DNA from: Fuerstiella sp.
Lineage (GTDB): Bacteria > Planctomycetota > Planctomycetia > Planctomycetales > Planctomycetaceae
Assembly (NCBI GenBank): GCA_029245955.1
Contig: JAQWOH010000001.1
Location: 1 to 64,000 of the forward strand
Reading direction: 5' to 3'
Length of the DNA: 64,000 nucleotides
Shown here: one piece after another, positions 1-9,362 of the stretch
Layout: the number at the start of each line of letters is the position of its first letter
Numbering within the stretch: position 1 is the stretch's first letter
Made by a program: the position numbers and the translations under genes
The notes under the pieces: model-generated
The model's database searches: none
Seen by the model: the letters and a program-made list of their open reading frames with translations, nothing else
Told to the model about the DNA's origin: nothing

Positions 1-1
1 G

Positions 2-3000
2 GCGGCACAGGACGAATATGACGCCCTGATCAAAGTACTGGGGTCTCTGGAATTCGTTCGAAACTTTGATGACATGGTGAAGTTGATCGAAACGGCACTT
101 GAAAACCCCACCAACAACCGCGTTTTTGAGGAAAACGAAAAGTTCCTCAGACGAAAAAAAATGCTGATTGAAAGGTCGCGCGGCAATGCCGCTTTTCAGG
201 TCGAGGACAAACTCAACAACGTTGTTGCCAGTTCCGACGGAAGCACTTTGGTCTTGCGGTCGGCAGAGAAGCTTTTGGTTTATCGTGACTTCGGCGATGA
301 CCAGAACGTAGCTTCCGATAATGTCCATCAACTGCAGTTAACTGCGAAGAGACAAATTAACGATCTCGAGGTCTCCAGCCATGGCAAGGTTGTTTGTGCC
401 GTGGGCAAGGGGTTGGCACAGGCATGGGTTTGGGACAAGACTCAGTATGTTGACCTCACGCTGGACGTGTCTGCGGGCGATTCGAAGGTGACGTTCCAGC
501 AGTGCATTTTTTCGCCCGATGAACAGCACCTGTACCTGTTGGACCACAGATCAAAAAAAATTGCCGTTGCGGTCTATCAGGTGAGTCAGAGAGCGGCAAA
601 ACTGCTGGCCCGACAGCCACTCTTTAGCAAGGATGTCAATGGTGCCGTCGATGTCGCACTGCTGCCTGAGGAATCGGGCCTTATCGTCGCAACGGGCAGC
701 CATAACTGTCGGTTTGTTCCCATGCGATGGGGCTCTGGCGAAGTGGAGATTACGGAACAGGGCAATATGAGTGATGTCGAGATGCAGATGATGAAAGATC
801 TAGTGGATCTCGGCGAGCCCAGGGGGACTCGATTCAATCCGGAGCAGATTGTTCTGTCGCCTGATGGTAGTCGAATGGCGTTGATTGACGGGACCCGGTT
901 CTTTGTGTTGGGTAGAGACCCGAATGCCGCAGCGGACCAGTTCCCATTCCTTCGGCCAGGGCTGACTGAGGGTTTTCGGAGTCAGATTATTAAGTGCAAA
1001 TACGACACAAACGAAGTACAGACAGCATGTTTCTCGTTCGACAGTTCACGGTTCGTGACGAGTCAGTCACGCTATCTTCAGATATGGGAACAGAAAGGGG
1101 ACACGGATACGTATGTTCCCAGCACTGTTGACGGACTCTATGCGGGCAACAGTCTGGCGGGGCATGCAGATCGCATCAGCTTTGCCGGATTCATAGGCCA
1201 ATCAAATAATCGATTGGTTTCCCACGCAGAAGACAACACGATTCGAGTCTGGGACACTACAACTTATCCTCGCTATGTTGATGAAGTGAAGGATCTGGTG
1301 CAGGTTTTGGGGCAACAGTCGTCACGGCCGAAGTCTATGTCGCAAGTTCCGGGCAATGCAGCAGGTCGCCCAGCCGTGATCGCCGTGGCAGCAAGTGGCG
1401 AACGAGGCATCAGCAATCAGGGGAAACGTCACCCACCATTATCTTCTGACACAATCGCCGTCTCACCATCTACGCGAGCAAGCCGCTATATTCTGACCGG
1501 AGCGCCTCAGGAGACGCTGAACACGGCACGGAAGTTTCGCCAGGCTCGAAAGATCGACTCGTCTGAATTCAGTCAGGATTCGTCGCGGCTGATCATCGGA
1601 GCCAACGATCTGGCGGCCCACGTTTTCGACAGCAAGACGGGAGAAAAGACCGGCACGGCATCGATGGTTCCCTTCAAGGATCTGTTTTTTGAAGGAGAGA
1701 AGAACATTTTTCTGGAAGGGCATCTTCCGGAAATCGTTTCCCTTCGGTTTCTCCCACCGAATGGTGACCTGCTGCTTACGTCTGACTATTTCGGATCCAT
1801 TTCCGTCTGGGATGCGAAGGACGACGAAGACGGAATCGGTTTCGAACGATCGCGGCTGCTGCCTCAGGATTCCTCGTGCGAAATCGCTGTTTCCCGAGAC
1901 GGAAAATATATTGTTTCCGGGGGCGTGAAGAACGATAACAATCCAGACATCGCCACGTCCAAGGATGAATTCTTTGCGATGATCTGGAAAACGGAAGACC
2001 TGGGCGCTTCGGTCGCGCCGACTCACTTTCGGAAGCTGGAAAACGAGCACGACGTCCGCATCACGGCTGCAGCATTTTCGCCGTCCGGTGATCGTGTTAT
2101 CACAGCCGGGCGGCGTGGTCAGTTTGTGTTGTGGGATGTTCAGACAGGAGAGGTCCTGGCCGGAATATTCAACGCACACAACTCAGACGGCGTTTCCGGT
2201 GTCTTTTTCACATCCGACAATGAGTATATTTCCACTGGGTTCGACGGAACGGTTCGTCGCTGGACGATTAGCGAAGACAAATTGGACTCAAAGGTCATGG
2301 TCCGTGCAAACGGACAACGCAATCCGGATTTCGTCATCAGGCTGCGACCAAGTCCGGACGGAAGTTCTTTCATTACGTCCGACCTGACGAAGGACTCGGA
2401 AGACGCCTATCGTCTGGAACTGAACGTGTGGTCTTCGACGACAGGCTGGATCAGAACGCTACCATTTGGAATCGTTGCGTCGACAGACGATGTTGGCAAA
2501 CCGTATCGTCATGACGTGTCGTGGTCGGAAGACGGCAGCGATGTCCTGTACGTCCACGATGGCAGATTGCTTGTTCTGGATTCGACGACATGGAAAGTTA
2601 AGAGCGGACACAGTATCCAGGGCACGCAGGCAGCTGTTCGCGGTGCCTTCGCTCCCGGCACTGATGGAGGTTCCCGAATTGCCACATTTGATGGACGATT
2701 CGCGAAGATGTGGGATCTGGAGAGCGGAGATAACCTTGCCGAATTTCGGTCTCATGGGCCGGAGGTTCGTGCCAGCTTTTCTGTTGATCGCCGGTTCGTT
2801 GTAACAGGTAGTGATTCCATACGCGTGTTTAACGCAGACGAGAACAGTCCGGAGCACGGTCAAACTGTTTTTCGATTGCCCCGGAAGGTTGTCGGACGCA
2901 GGCTCATCGATGATGTGTGCTTCAGTCACGCCGAGGGTGATTACCGATTTACAAGTATTGACAGTGCGGGTGCCGTGAAAGTCTGGGACTGGAAAGCCGG

Positions 3001-3691
3001 TGGACCTCCTCCTGAAAAACCGATTGCCGAGACTGGCGAACCGTCTGTGCCAGTGGCTGATTGGCTTGAGGAGGAACAGATCGGAGTGGCCAATGTGATA
3101 CGCTGGAGCGATGACGGGCAATTGGTGGTGGCCGTTCAGCGCGGGCAATTGCAGATGTGGAAGATTCAGGGGGAACAGTTGGTTAAGGTCGAAATAGAGC
3201 TTCCGGCCGGCGCTGAATACACATTTAATTGCATCGATTTTTCGGCTGACAACTCAATGCTGACGGCTGGTGGACTGGCGTACACAGAGGACGGCGATCT
3301 GGAGAGCCGCAGTTTTATCTGGAAGATTTCAGCTGGCGCCGCGAAGCACATTGCAACTATCAGTGCTGCAGATCAACACAGGATTGCTCAGCGCAACGAT
3401 CAGCAGGGAAACGCGGAACCTGGCGGAATCACAGCCATTGCATTTGATGATCAGCAGAACAACGTTATCACAGGTGGTGCAGATTCCAAGGTGCTGCTGT
3501 GGCAAATGAGCGACCCCGACTCGGGCGAGGTCGAATCACTTGGCTACCTTGCGGAATTGGAAGGACTTAGCGGTGACGGCTTTGCGGATCCTCACGACGT
3601 CGCCGTGACCTCTTTGAATGTGGCTTCTGACGGCAGTCTGGTTTCGACCGACGAGGACGGTTTCATCATAATCTGGCCTGCCGGTCGGTGA
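2..3691 (+). CDS. WD40-repeat protein, 5' end outside window
   Basis: Large beta-propeller protein, probably a scaffold for protein-protein contacts. The frame is open from base 2, so the ATG at 74 is probably internal and the gene begins upstream of the window. WD-type units recur along the chain, each ending in WD, WE or LW: RVWD near residue 395 (counted from the ATG at 74), SVWD near 580, VLWD near 695, RRWT near 740, KVWD near 975 and LLWQ near 1150. Several are preceded by GH or SPDG turns typical of WD40 blades. No signal peptide or kinase domain is visible in the part seen. Planctomycetes often carry WD40 arrays behind Ser/Thr kinase domains, but whether one lies upstream cannot be judged. 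The gene lies 3 kb from the T6SS genes with unrelated genes between, so a functional link is not supported. Confidence 0.85.
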   Translation, partial: AAQDEYDALIKVLGSLEFVRNFDDMVKLIETALENPTNNRVFEENEKFLRRKKMLIERSRGNAAFQVEDKLNNVVASSDGSTLVLRSAEKLLVYRDFGDDQNVASDNVHQLQLTAKRQINDLEVSSHGKVVCAVGKGLAQAWVWDKTQYVDLTLDVSAGDSKVTFQQCIFSPDEQHLYLLDHRSKKIAVAVYQVSQRAAKLLARQPLFSKDVNGAVDVALLPEESGLIVATGSHNCRFVPMRWGSGEVEITEQGNMSDVEMQMMKDLVDLGEPRGTRFNPEQIVLSPDGSRMALIDGTRFFVLGRDPNAAADQFPFLRPGLTEGFRSQIIKCKYDTNEVQTACFSFDSSRFVTSQSRYLQIWEQKGDTDTYVPSTVDGLYAGNSLAGHADRISFAGFIGQSNNRLVSHAEDNTIRVWDTTTYPRYVDEVKDLVQVLGQQSSRPKSMSQVPGNAAGRPAVIAVAASGERGISNQGKRHPPLSSDTIAVSPSTRASRYILTGAPQETLNTARKFRQARKIDSSEFSQDSSRLIIGANDLAAHVFDSKTGEKTGTASMVPFKDLFFEGEKNIFLEGHLPEIVSLRFLPPNGDLLLTSDYFGSISVWDAKDDEDGIGFERSRLLPQDSSCEIAVSRDGKYIVSGGVKNDNNPDIATSKDEFFAMIWKTEDLGASVAPTHFRKLENEHDVRITAAAFSPSGDRVITAGRRGQFVLWDVQTGEVLAGIFNAHNSDGVSGVFFTSDNEYISTGFDGTVRRWTISEDKLDSKVMVRANGQRNPDFVIRLRPSPDGSSFITSDLTKDSEDAYRLELNVWSSTTGWIRTLPFGIVASTDDVGKPYRHDVSWSEDGSDVLYVHDGRLLVLDSTTWKVKSGHSIQGTQAAVRGAFAPGTDGGSRIATFDGRFAKMWDLESGDNLAEFRSHGPEVRASFSVDRRFVVTGSDSIRVFNADENSPEHGQTVFRLPRKVVGRRLIDDVCFSHAEGDYRFTSIDSAGAVKVWDWKAGGPPPEKPIAETGEPSVPVADWLEEEQIGVANVIRWSDDGQLVVAVQRGQLQMWKIQGEQLVKVEIELPAGAEYTFNCIDFSADNSMLTAGGLAYTEDGDLESRSFIWKISAGAAKHIATISAADQHRIAQRNDQQGNAEPGGITAIAFDDQQNNVITGGADSKVLLWQMSDPDSGEVESLGYLAELEGLSGDGFADPHDVAVTSLNVASDGSLVSTDEDGFIIIWPAGR

Positions 3692-3995
3692 TTACAGCGG
3701 ATTTCGCCACGTTGGGGCCGCGAAGAATGTGTTCGGGGCGCAGTTTCGTTGCTTTCACGGGCCAGTACCGGTTACGAAAATTAGTAAATTGCCCTAATCG
3801 GAAAACTTTCCGACAATGACAGATTCCCGATTTCTGCGTCGATCCGACGTCGACGACATTTGGTGGAGACCGTCTTCTCGCTGCGTCGAACACAAGGACG
3901 GAGAGGCGGCAATTTCTGCCGAACTCGGCTTCCATGGAAAGGAAGTCTCCCATTGACGACGGATTCGGGGACTTTTCCTTGCAGGAATAAGAACG
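3692..3995. other. Intergenic region, no gene seen
   Basis: About 300 bases between the WD40 gene and the TIGR03000-like gene. Short frames here have no recognisable product. It should hold the promoter of the next gene, but I see no convincing -35/-10 pair. A purine-rich stretch (caggaataagaacg) just before the ATG at 3996 could act as a weak ribosome binding site. Confidence 0.5.
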
Positions 3996-4619
3996 ATGAT
4001 ATTCAAATGTCTGACCGCAATCGCGGCCATCACAATGGCGACGGTGACTCCTTCAGCTCTTGCCGCCGACTGTCGTACGTCCGGTTGTGGCGACGCGTCA
4101 TGTGCACCGTGTGCCGGCGCCCCGTCGTCATGTCAAAGCTGCAATACCGGGTGCCAGGTTTGTGGCGGTCAGGGTTTCTGTTGCGATGGCCTGGTCGGCG
4201 AGGGCATTGATGTTGATAGTCTGACTCCGGAAGCTCAGTCAAAGCAACTGCTTGAATCGCTTCAGGCTCGCCTGATCTTCGAGCTGCCGGAAGATGCCGA
4301 CATATACCTTGCTGATCAGAAGATGATGACTGCTGGCGCGAAGCGGACATTTGTCGTGCCGGTGAACGACGCAACAAAAGTCTATCAGTACAGATTCAAA
4401 GTGGATGTTGTTCGTGGTGGCCAGAAGTACTTCAAGAACGTCACTCTCGACACTCTTCGCGCTGGAGCAATTCTGAAGGTTACAGTCGAAGCTCCTCCTG
4501 CTGTCGAAGGTGAACCGGCAACAATCGTCGTGGCAGTGGAACCAGTCGCTCCAGGCGGCGCAACGTCACAGGGCGAATCCGCTGATGATGCCGGTGTTCC
4601 TGACGTAGCCGGGGAATAA
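3996..4619 (+). CDS. Secreted Cys-rich protein with TIGR03000-like domain
   Basis: A 207-residue exported protein. Residues 1-23 form a signal peptide with an Ala-rich end (SALAAD). Residues 25-65 are packed with cysteines (CRTSGC, CAPC, CQSC, CQVC, CC), suggesting disulfides or metal binding. Residues about 85-165 resemble the planctomycete TIGR03000 domain: a LQARLIFELPEDADIYLAD-like strand, a TAGAKRTF turn and a Y-x-Y-x-F-x-V strand followed by a G-rich turn. The acidic, Pro/Ala-rich tail looks disordered. The family is usually cell-surface or periplasmic in Planctomycetes, and its role is unknown. The start is chosen because it gives an intact signal peptide. The gene appears to be single. 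Confidence 0.8.
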   Translation: MIFKCLTAIAAITMATVTPSALAADCRTSGCGDASCAPCAGAPSSCQSCNTGCQVCGGQGFCCDGLVGEGIDVDSLTPEAQSKQLLESLQARLIFELPEDADIYLADQKMMTAGAKRTFVVPVNDATKVYQYRFKVDVVRGGQKYFKNVTLDTLRAGAILKVTVEAPPAVEGEPATIVVAVEPVAPGGATSQGESADDAGVPDVAGE

Positions 4620-4687
4620 GACGCTTTGGAAGCTCGCTCCACGCTTCAGCGCCTGCAAATCAATACGGATGGTGACGCAAGGCAGCT

Positions 4688-4712
4688 GGAACGGATTTGC
4701 GGGATCCGTTCC
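4688..4712. repeat. 9-bp inverted repeat
   Basis: Arms ggaacggat and atccgttcc are perfect complements around the 7-base loop ttgcggg. There is no T-run after either arm, so it is not a classic intrinsic terminator. It lies 70 bases after the TIGR03000-like gene and could stabilise its transcript end. Confidence 0.55.
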
Positions 4713-4729
4713 GGAAGAAGGGTAGAGTT

Positions 4730-4885
4730 GTGAACATCTGCACGCCGTTTATCCTGCTGGTGGGATTCATGTTTTCTGCGACTGTATCGTTACAGAGTTT
4801 CACGCTGGCTTGTGGCCGCAAAGATCTTTGTTCGATGGAAGTTTCGTTACTCTCACAAGTCAATATCGTTTACGACATCAAGTAA
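4730..4885 (+). CDS. Doubtful small exported peptide
   Basis: A possible 51-residue product from a GTG start. An AG-rich stretch (aagaaggg) sits about 7 bases upstream. The first 28 residues are hydrophobic (CTPFILLVGFMFSATVSL), then comes a short tail with two cysteines. This is compatible with a signal peptide or a single membrane anchor. I recognise no family, and the frame could be chance. Confidence 0.2.
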   Translation: MNICTPFILLVGFMFSATVSLQSFTLACGRKDLCSMEVSLLSQVNIVYDIK

Positions 4886-5262
4886 ACTGATGGTGTTGTG
4901 CAGAAGTGTGGCGATTCTGGCGATCAATTCTGCCGTTGAATGGTCGCGTACGTCGCTGCATTTTGGTGAAGCACACGCGGCCGTATGAGTTACAGCTGCG
5001 AATGGGTGCCAGACGTTTTCTTTGGCAAATCTGAGCAGACGCCACAAAACGTGGAAGATCGTACGTTGTTTTCTGCCCCGGCTGGACGGTGCCGGAGTAA
5101 TTGACAGTCTTAAGCTATCTTATCTAACTGTAGATCCCCTCAACGGGATCAGAAATACGACAACTGTTTAAACGGTCACGTTAGCGTGCATGTATTGGCA
5201 CGCCGAAGTACTTCAATATAAATGGATTGCAGTGATCTCGTAAGCTTACGGAGGATCTAACG

Positions 5263-6477
5263 ATGTCCAACATGGACCGTCGCGCGATAAACTCGTGTAG
5301 AATCGTTCTTACACTTACCTTGTTCTGGGCCATGGCGATCGTCCCTAATGCTGTCAGCCAGGACAAGGCAGCTCCGCCCTGGGGGGAGTTTCTGCGTCAA
5401 GGACGCTGGCCGGGCTTTGACCGCCTTCTGCGTCGTCCATTTCGGATGGCACCGGAAGAAGAGGTGAAGGGACTTGCCGCCAAACTTCGCGCACGGGAAC
5501 TGGACGTTCCCAACCGCAAGAAGGCAGTCAACTACCTGAAGACGTTTCATTGTGCAAAGTTTCCAGAAGCACGAGACATGTTGATTGACGTGCTTCTCAA
5601 CGACAAATGGGAACCTGTTCGATACGAAGCCGCTCTGGCGCTGCGGGATATGTTTGCGAACTGCGCCTGTGGGGAGCAGGACGACAAGTCCAGTCGGGAA
5701 ATCCGACAGGATCGCCTGCGTGGTGCTCCCGATCCAGGCAGCGCCAAAAACTGTGCTTGCTGCTGCGATACCGATACTCTCAACAAAATTGCGAAGGTCG
5801 CCTACGAAATTAAGGACAATGGATGCTGCCTGGAACCGTCCCGGCGAGTGCGTGAAATGGCAGTTGAGGCGATTAAAGCCTGCGGCGTTCCATGCCACTA
5901 TCAACCATACAAGTCCGTTGATGAGCAGGGACCACCAGCCTGGGAAGCGGATCAGGAGAAAGTCAACGGCGGTGGCGGCGAATTTATCCCACCTCCTACC
6001 AAGGAGCTCACGCCGGTATTGCCGATGACACAGTCCAGCCCGATACCGATCTCTCGTCTAACGAAGGTGTGCCTTGTTTCTCTGAAACAGGGGCAACGAC
6101 TGACCCCAAGCAATCGTTTCTCGGCCAATCATCGCGGCCGAACTTACTTCTTTGCCAGTCAGGCAGCATTGGAAGAATTCAAGCGATCTCCGGAAGAATA
6201 TTCCGTAGCGTTTGGTGGGTGCGACCCGGTTCATTTTGTGAATACGCATGAGGTTCTGGAGGGGCGATTCCTCGTGTCGCACGACGGAATATATTACATG
6301 TTCGCCACAAAGCAGAACTACGAGCGTTTCAAGTCTGATGTTGCCCGCTACACGACAAAAAAGACAGACAAGACGAAACTGGTGTCAGCAACGAAACTGG
6401 TGTCAGCAACGAAACTGGCCCCGGAGACAGAAGTTGTGCCAGAGGCGGAAGTTGTGCCAGCTGAGCAAGGTCGATAG
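5263..6477 (+). CDS. Secreted HEAT-repeat protein with two YHS-like modules
   Basis: A 404-residue protein with an N-terminal signal sequence (hydrophobic residues 14-32, cleavage near VSQDK). Residues about 60-215 look like HEAT-type helical pairs (for example KWEPVRYEAALALRDMF and PSRRVREMAVEAI). They are interrupted by Cys clusters (NCACGE, NCACCCD, GCC). Residues about 270-360 hold two tandem modules resembling YHS domains: a CLVS entry, a GRTYFFAS-AALEEFKRSPEEY helix, then GGCDPVHF and a second YYMFATKQNYERFKSD helix. YHS domains often bind metals, but most expected Cys ligands in the second half of each module are replaced here. The C-terminus is a short Lys/Val/Pro-rich repeat encoded by an 18-bp tandem repeat. 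A clear cggagga ribosome binding site precedes the ATG. The gene is single and ends at a strong terminator. Function unknown. Confidence 0.75.
   Translation: MSNMDRRAINSCRIVLTLTLFWAMAIVPNAVSQDKAAPPWGEFLRQGRWPGFDRLLRRPFRMAPEEEVKGLAAKLRARELDVPNRKKAVNYLKTFHCAKFPEARDMLIDVLLNDKWEPVRYEAALALRDMFANCACGEQDDKSSREIRQDRLRGAPDPGSAKNCACCCDTDTLNKIAKVAYEIKDNGCCLEPSRRVREMAVEAIKACGVPCHYQPYKSVDEQGPPAWEADQEKVNGGGGEFIPPPTKELTPVLPMTQSSPIPISRLTKVCLVSLKQGQRLTPSNRFSANHRGRTYFFASQAALEEFKRSPEEYSVAFGGCDPVHFVNTHEVLEGRFLVSHDGIYYMFATKQNYERFKSDVARYTTKKTDKTKLVSATKLVSATKLAPETEVVPEAEVVPAEQGR
6373..6418 (+). repeat. 18-bp tandem repeat in the HEAT/YHS gene
   Basis: The unit acgaaactggtgtcagca occurs twice in full (6373-6390, 6391-6408) and then as a partial third copy. 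It encodes TKLVSA repeats in the C-terminal tail. A related 18-base period continues downstream as two copies of gaagttgtgccag. Copy number is likely to vary between strains by slippage without shifting the frame. Confidence 0.9.
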
Positions 6478-6504
6478 TCCGTTTCGACCTCCACACCCAA
6501 TCTG

Positions 6505-6543
6505 AAACGGCACTTTGGAGTATTTCCGAAGTGCCGTTTTTTT
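6505..6543 (+). terminator. Intrinsic terminator after HEAT/YHS gene
   Basis: A perfect 11-bp stem (aaacggcactt / aagtgccgttt) around a 13-base loop is followed by a run of seven T. It lies 28 bases after the stop codon. It also separates this gene from the convergent tssL. Confidence 0.92.
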
Positions 6544-6691
6544 GTTGCGACCAGGCCTGTCAGGAAAGAATCAGACTCAACGAAAGTCTTGACGACGTCA
6601 TATTCATGTCTGTTACGCATACCCAGACATCTTTTTCTGTCTGACCATGTTACGTCTGACAGGTTAAATTGTGTGGGCTTGATCCGATCGA

Positions 6692-7354
6692 CTATTGTTT
6701 GTTCAAGGCATTCCAGGCCAGCAGGATCAGGAACAACAGTAATGTAATCAGGAAGGCGGCCAGACCGGCCTTTCCAAACGCATTCGAACTCAGCGGTTCT
6801 ACGTCGCCTTCCAAAGGCTCGCCTTGAATGCCTTCGGCAGCCTCATGCCGAATACGCCGCTGTAGCTGAGTTGCCCAGTAACGGCGTGCTTCGGCCGGAT
6901 CCTGATGGCCTCCAGGCATTTCCACACGCAGTTCCTGCTTGAATGCATCCTCAATGTCGCCAACAAATCCAAGCACGACAGCCAGGTAGTAAAGCTCAGC
7001 GACTTCGCTTCCTGACGTGGGTATGGCTTGCTCACCTTCGACGTAAAACTTCCACGCTCGATTTTGCTCCTTGAAGTACTCCTGTTCCAGCGTGTAATCA
7101 TCCCAGTCACGAATATGCGCCGTCAGTACCTCATCAGCCCAGTACACCAGGACACGTTTGACGGTCTGCCATTCGTTTCCGGACAGTCCCGCGACACCGG
7201 AATTTACCTTCTGTTCGATCGCCTGAACGTCGGCCATGAGTTGTCGCTGGAGTTTGTGGAGTTGTTGCTCGTCCGGCGCAGCCTGAGCCAGCAGTCCCAG
7301 GACTTTGAGAAAAAACGGTTCCGCAAGACCGATAACGGAAGCTGCCATGAGCAC
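6692..7354 (-). CDS. tssL: T6SS membrane protein TssL (DotU/IcmH-like)
   Basis: A 220-residue DotU-type protein of the T6SS membrane complex. In known systems it sits in the inner membrane with TssM and contacts TssK. The N-terminal cytoplasmic domain shows the family pattern of a helical bundle with WADEVL and FYVEGEQA-like segments, then LYYLAVVLGFVGD. One membrane helix lies at the C-terminus (residues about 196-216, AAFLITLLLFLILLAW). There is no C-terminal peptidoglycan-binding domain, so this is the short form. It lies 150 bases downstream of tssK on the same strand, and no intact gene lies between. Two close ATG codons (7354, 7348) make the start slightly uncertain. tssM, its usual partner, is not in the window. 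Confidence 0.88.
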   Translation of the reverse strand: MLMAASVIGLAEPFFLKVLGLLAQAAPDEQQLHKLQRQLMADVQAIEQKVNSGVAGLSGNEWQTVKRVLVYWADEVLTAHIRDWDDYTLEQEYFKEQNRAWKFYVEGEQAIPTSGSEVAELYYLAVVLGFVGDIEDAFKQELRVEMPGGHQDPAEARRYWATQLQRRIRHEAAEGIQGEPLEGDVEPLSSNAFGKAGLAAFLITLLLFLILLAWNALNKQ

Positions 7355-7506
7355 GAAAACTTTAGGTCCGGTGTGAACGGTAAGTGAGTCGACAAAGACG
7401 ATCGCGTGTTACGCTGACTCGTGGCCGCGAATGTCGTGTTCAAGCCTGATGAAATGGCATGCCCACGAGCCAGCACGGTTCACGAGAATAAAGAAACTGG
7501 TCTGAG

Positions 7507-8919
7507 TTATGAGGACGAACTTTTAATGGCGAAGAGCGAAAATGCCAGTGAAGCCAGATTGCCGGACTCCCGATCTGAGACATCAATGCGATTTTCTCCA
7601 CTGACCTGCTCTTCAACACGCCGTTCGTTGAAGCGAATTCCAAGGTTCAGACTGCGTTCCACAGCATCCCACGCACCTTCACGGTCAACCCGAAAGTAGT
7701 GCCAATTGGACCGTGGAAACGCGCGGGGGGCATCCCCGACGGGAATGATTCGTACACCACGTCGCCCACCGCTGTAGATCTTATCCACTTCTTCCGCACT
7801 GCCGACCTTCATCCCGAGTTCTCGTTCAGACAGTAACTCTGCCACTCGTCCGGAACCAATTTCAGCTTCAACACCCACATAGAAGGCCCATGAAGATTCC
7901 AGCCACGCGGACTTCAGCCGCACTGTCATCTGAAGTCCTTCTGACGCAAACGGAATCCGTTCGTAGTCGGCCTCCGCGTCGGGTTCGATGTCGAGAAGTT
8001 CACGTAGTTTCGCGAAACAGGGCGCGTTGTTGTCATGGTCGTAGTACGGGAGATTCGGAAGACGTCGTGCCTTTCGAAAAATGGCAAGGCTACCCACGGC
8101 ACGGCACAGTTCCAGGTAGATCACGAAGGGGTGAACTCCGGGTGTAAACGGAAAATGGGCCAGCCCTCCCAGTGCCGTATTCACTGCATGCAGATGCAGG
8201 ATTCGCTCAAAGTCTTCCTTGCGGCCGCTCGAAAAAGCAACTCCACGATCGATCATCTGTCTTGCGAGCTGTTCGGCAGTTGCTCCAAGACGGTCATAGA
8301 CGGATCTGACAAAGGTTTCCAGAGCGGGCCACGCTTCCTTAACCAGCAGGGGAGGGATGTAATCCGGATCGATCTGCGGCGGCGCCTCCGCTGTTGTGCC
8401 CAATTGCAACTGCATGATCGGAATTGCATCATAGCCACGGGAGGCCTCATCCCCGATCAGGATCTGAGGGTTCAGTTTGCGAAACTCCAATTCCTGCTGG
8501 TTTCCGGCAACGTTTTCGTCCTCTACTTCTTCTTCATGCTGTAGGTAACGGGCAGACGGATTACCCGGCGCTGCAGTGTTGGCCATGCCGCGCCGAAGCT
8601 GTGAGATTCCGACGTAGACGCGCAAACGCGACTCAGCCGTCCTGAACGAGTCTTTCGGAATTTCAACGGGAGAAATGTGCGCATCCTGCGGGAAACGTAG
8701 TTGGGTTCCTTCCTTGAAACGCAGATGGCACTCAGACAAGGAAATACGCCAGTTCGACAGGGCGTCCTGGTCTATTTCCAGTCGGTGCAGTCCATACGAA
8801 TAAGGTGAGGTCCAACGTTCAGACACCGCTGACCGGTCATGGAAGTGCCGTTCGACGGTTTGAAAGTGGTGTGGACGAAGAAAGAGCCCTTCACCCCAAA
8901 ACAAGGAATCAGAACCCAT
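7507..8919 (-). CDS. tssK: T6SS baseplate protein TssK
   Basis: A 470-residue TssK (ImpJ/VasE family), which in characterised systems joins the TssEFG baseplate wedge to the TssL/TssM membrane complex. The diagnostic N-terminus is present: W-GEGLFLRPHHFQ at residues 8-20. The length agrees with the family. It reads away from the sigma factor/tssA group and is first of the tssK-tssL pair, so the pair is probably expressed from a promoter in 8920-9362. Start chosen at the ATG that begins the conserved N-terminus. Confidence 0.92.
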   Translation of the reverse strand: MGSDSLFWGEGLFLRPHHFQTVERHFHDRSAVSERWTSPYSYGLHRLEIDQDALSNWRISLSECHLRFKEGTQLRFPQDAHISPVEIPKDSFRTAESRLRVYVGISQLRRGMANTAAPGNPSARYLQHEEEVEDENVAGNQQELEFRKLNPQILIGDEASRGYDAIPIMQLQLGTTAEAPPQIDPDYIPPLLVKEAWPALETFVRSVYDRLGATAEQLARQMIDRGVAFSSGRKEDFERILHLHAVNTALGGLAHFPFTPGVHPFVIYLELCRAVGSLAIFRKARRLPNLPYYDHDNNAPCFAKLRELLDIEPDAEADYERIPFASEGLQMTVRLKSAWLESSWAFYVGVEAEIGSGRVAELLSERELGMKVGSAEEVDKIYSGGRRGVRIIPVGDAPRAFPRSNWHYFRVDREGAWDAVERSLNLGIRFNERRVEEQVSGENRIDVSDRESGNLASLAFSLFAIKSSSS

Positions 8920-9362
8920 AAATCAGCCTTTTTATACTCAAACGTCGCAATTGTCTTTACCTTACAGTTAAGGTCGTCTCACCGAACATTCTGAAGAAGA
9001 ACGCAGGTTATCACAACGAACACGGACGATTTACTGTGGCAGCCTATGAGAGTATTTTTCTGAGTTGCCGGATTGGGGCGTCATTCATACCTCGTGCCGA
9101 GCTCGGTTGGTGGTCAAACTGAACATGTGAACAGCGTTTCTGCTGGTGACGGTGTCTGGATTCTGAAGGACTGTTTTCATAATTGTTGCGCCACAGTCTC
9201 GAATTCACGTTTTCCAAAACTTGTGTTGTTGGGCAGCGTTGTATTGTTTTTCCTGCGGAAGTATCAGTGGAGAAACGTGGTCAGCGACCAACAAGCCAAA
9301 TGCTGATATGATCAGCGGGTGAAAGCCGTTTCAAATCAGGGCCAACCGGGTGGCGGGCACGC
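8920..9362. promoter_or_regulatory. Divergent control region of the T6SS cluster
   Basis: A 443-base gap between the leftward tssK-tssL pair and the rightward sigma factor group; it should carry both promoters. A dyad at 8959-8974 has arms accttA and taaggt separated by cagt, 40 bases upstream of tssK, and could be an operator. I found no clear FliA-type promoter (TAAA then GCCGATAA) on either strand. No convincing gene is seen in it. Confidence 0.5.

Larger units (their letters stand above)
4620..5262. other. Intergenic region with one hairpin
   Basis: A 640-base gap before the HEAT/YHS gene. It holds a 9-bp hairpin (4688-4712) and one doubtful small reading frame (4730-4885). The rest shows no recognisable coding. 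The sequence just before 5263 (taagcttacggaggatctaacg) contains a good ribosome binding site for the next gene (cggagga). Confidence 0.5.

Noticed and set aside
1463..2179. 238-codon minus-strand frame inside the WD40 gene
   Set aside because: No family resemblance; it lies opposite a clear WD40 coding frame and is a shadow.
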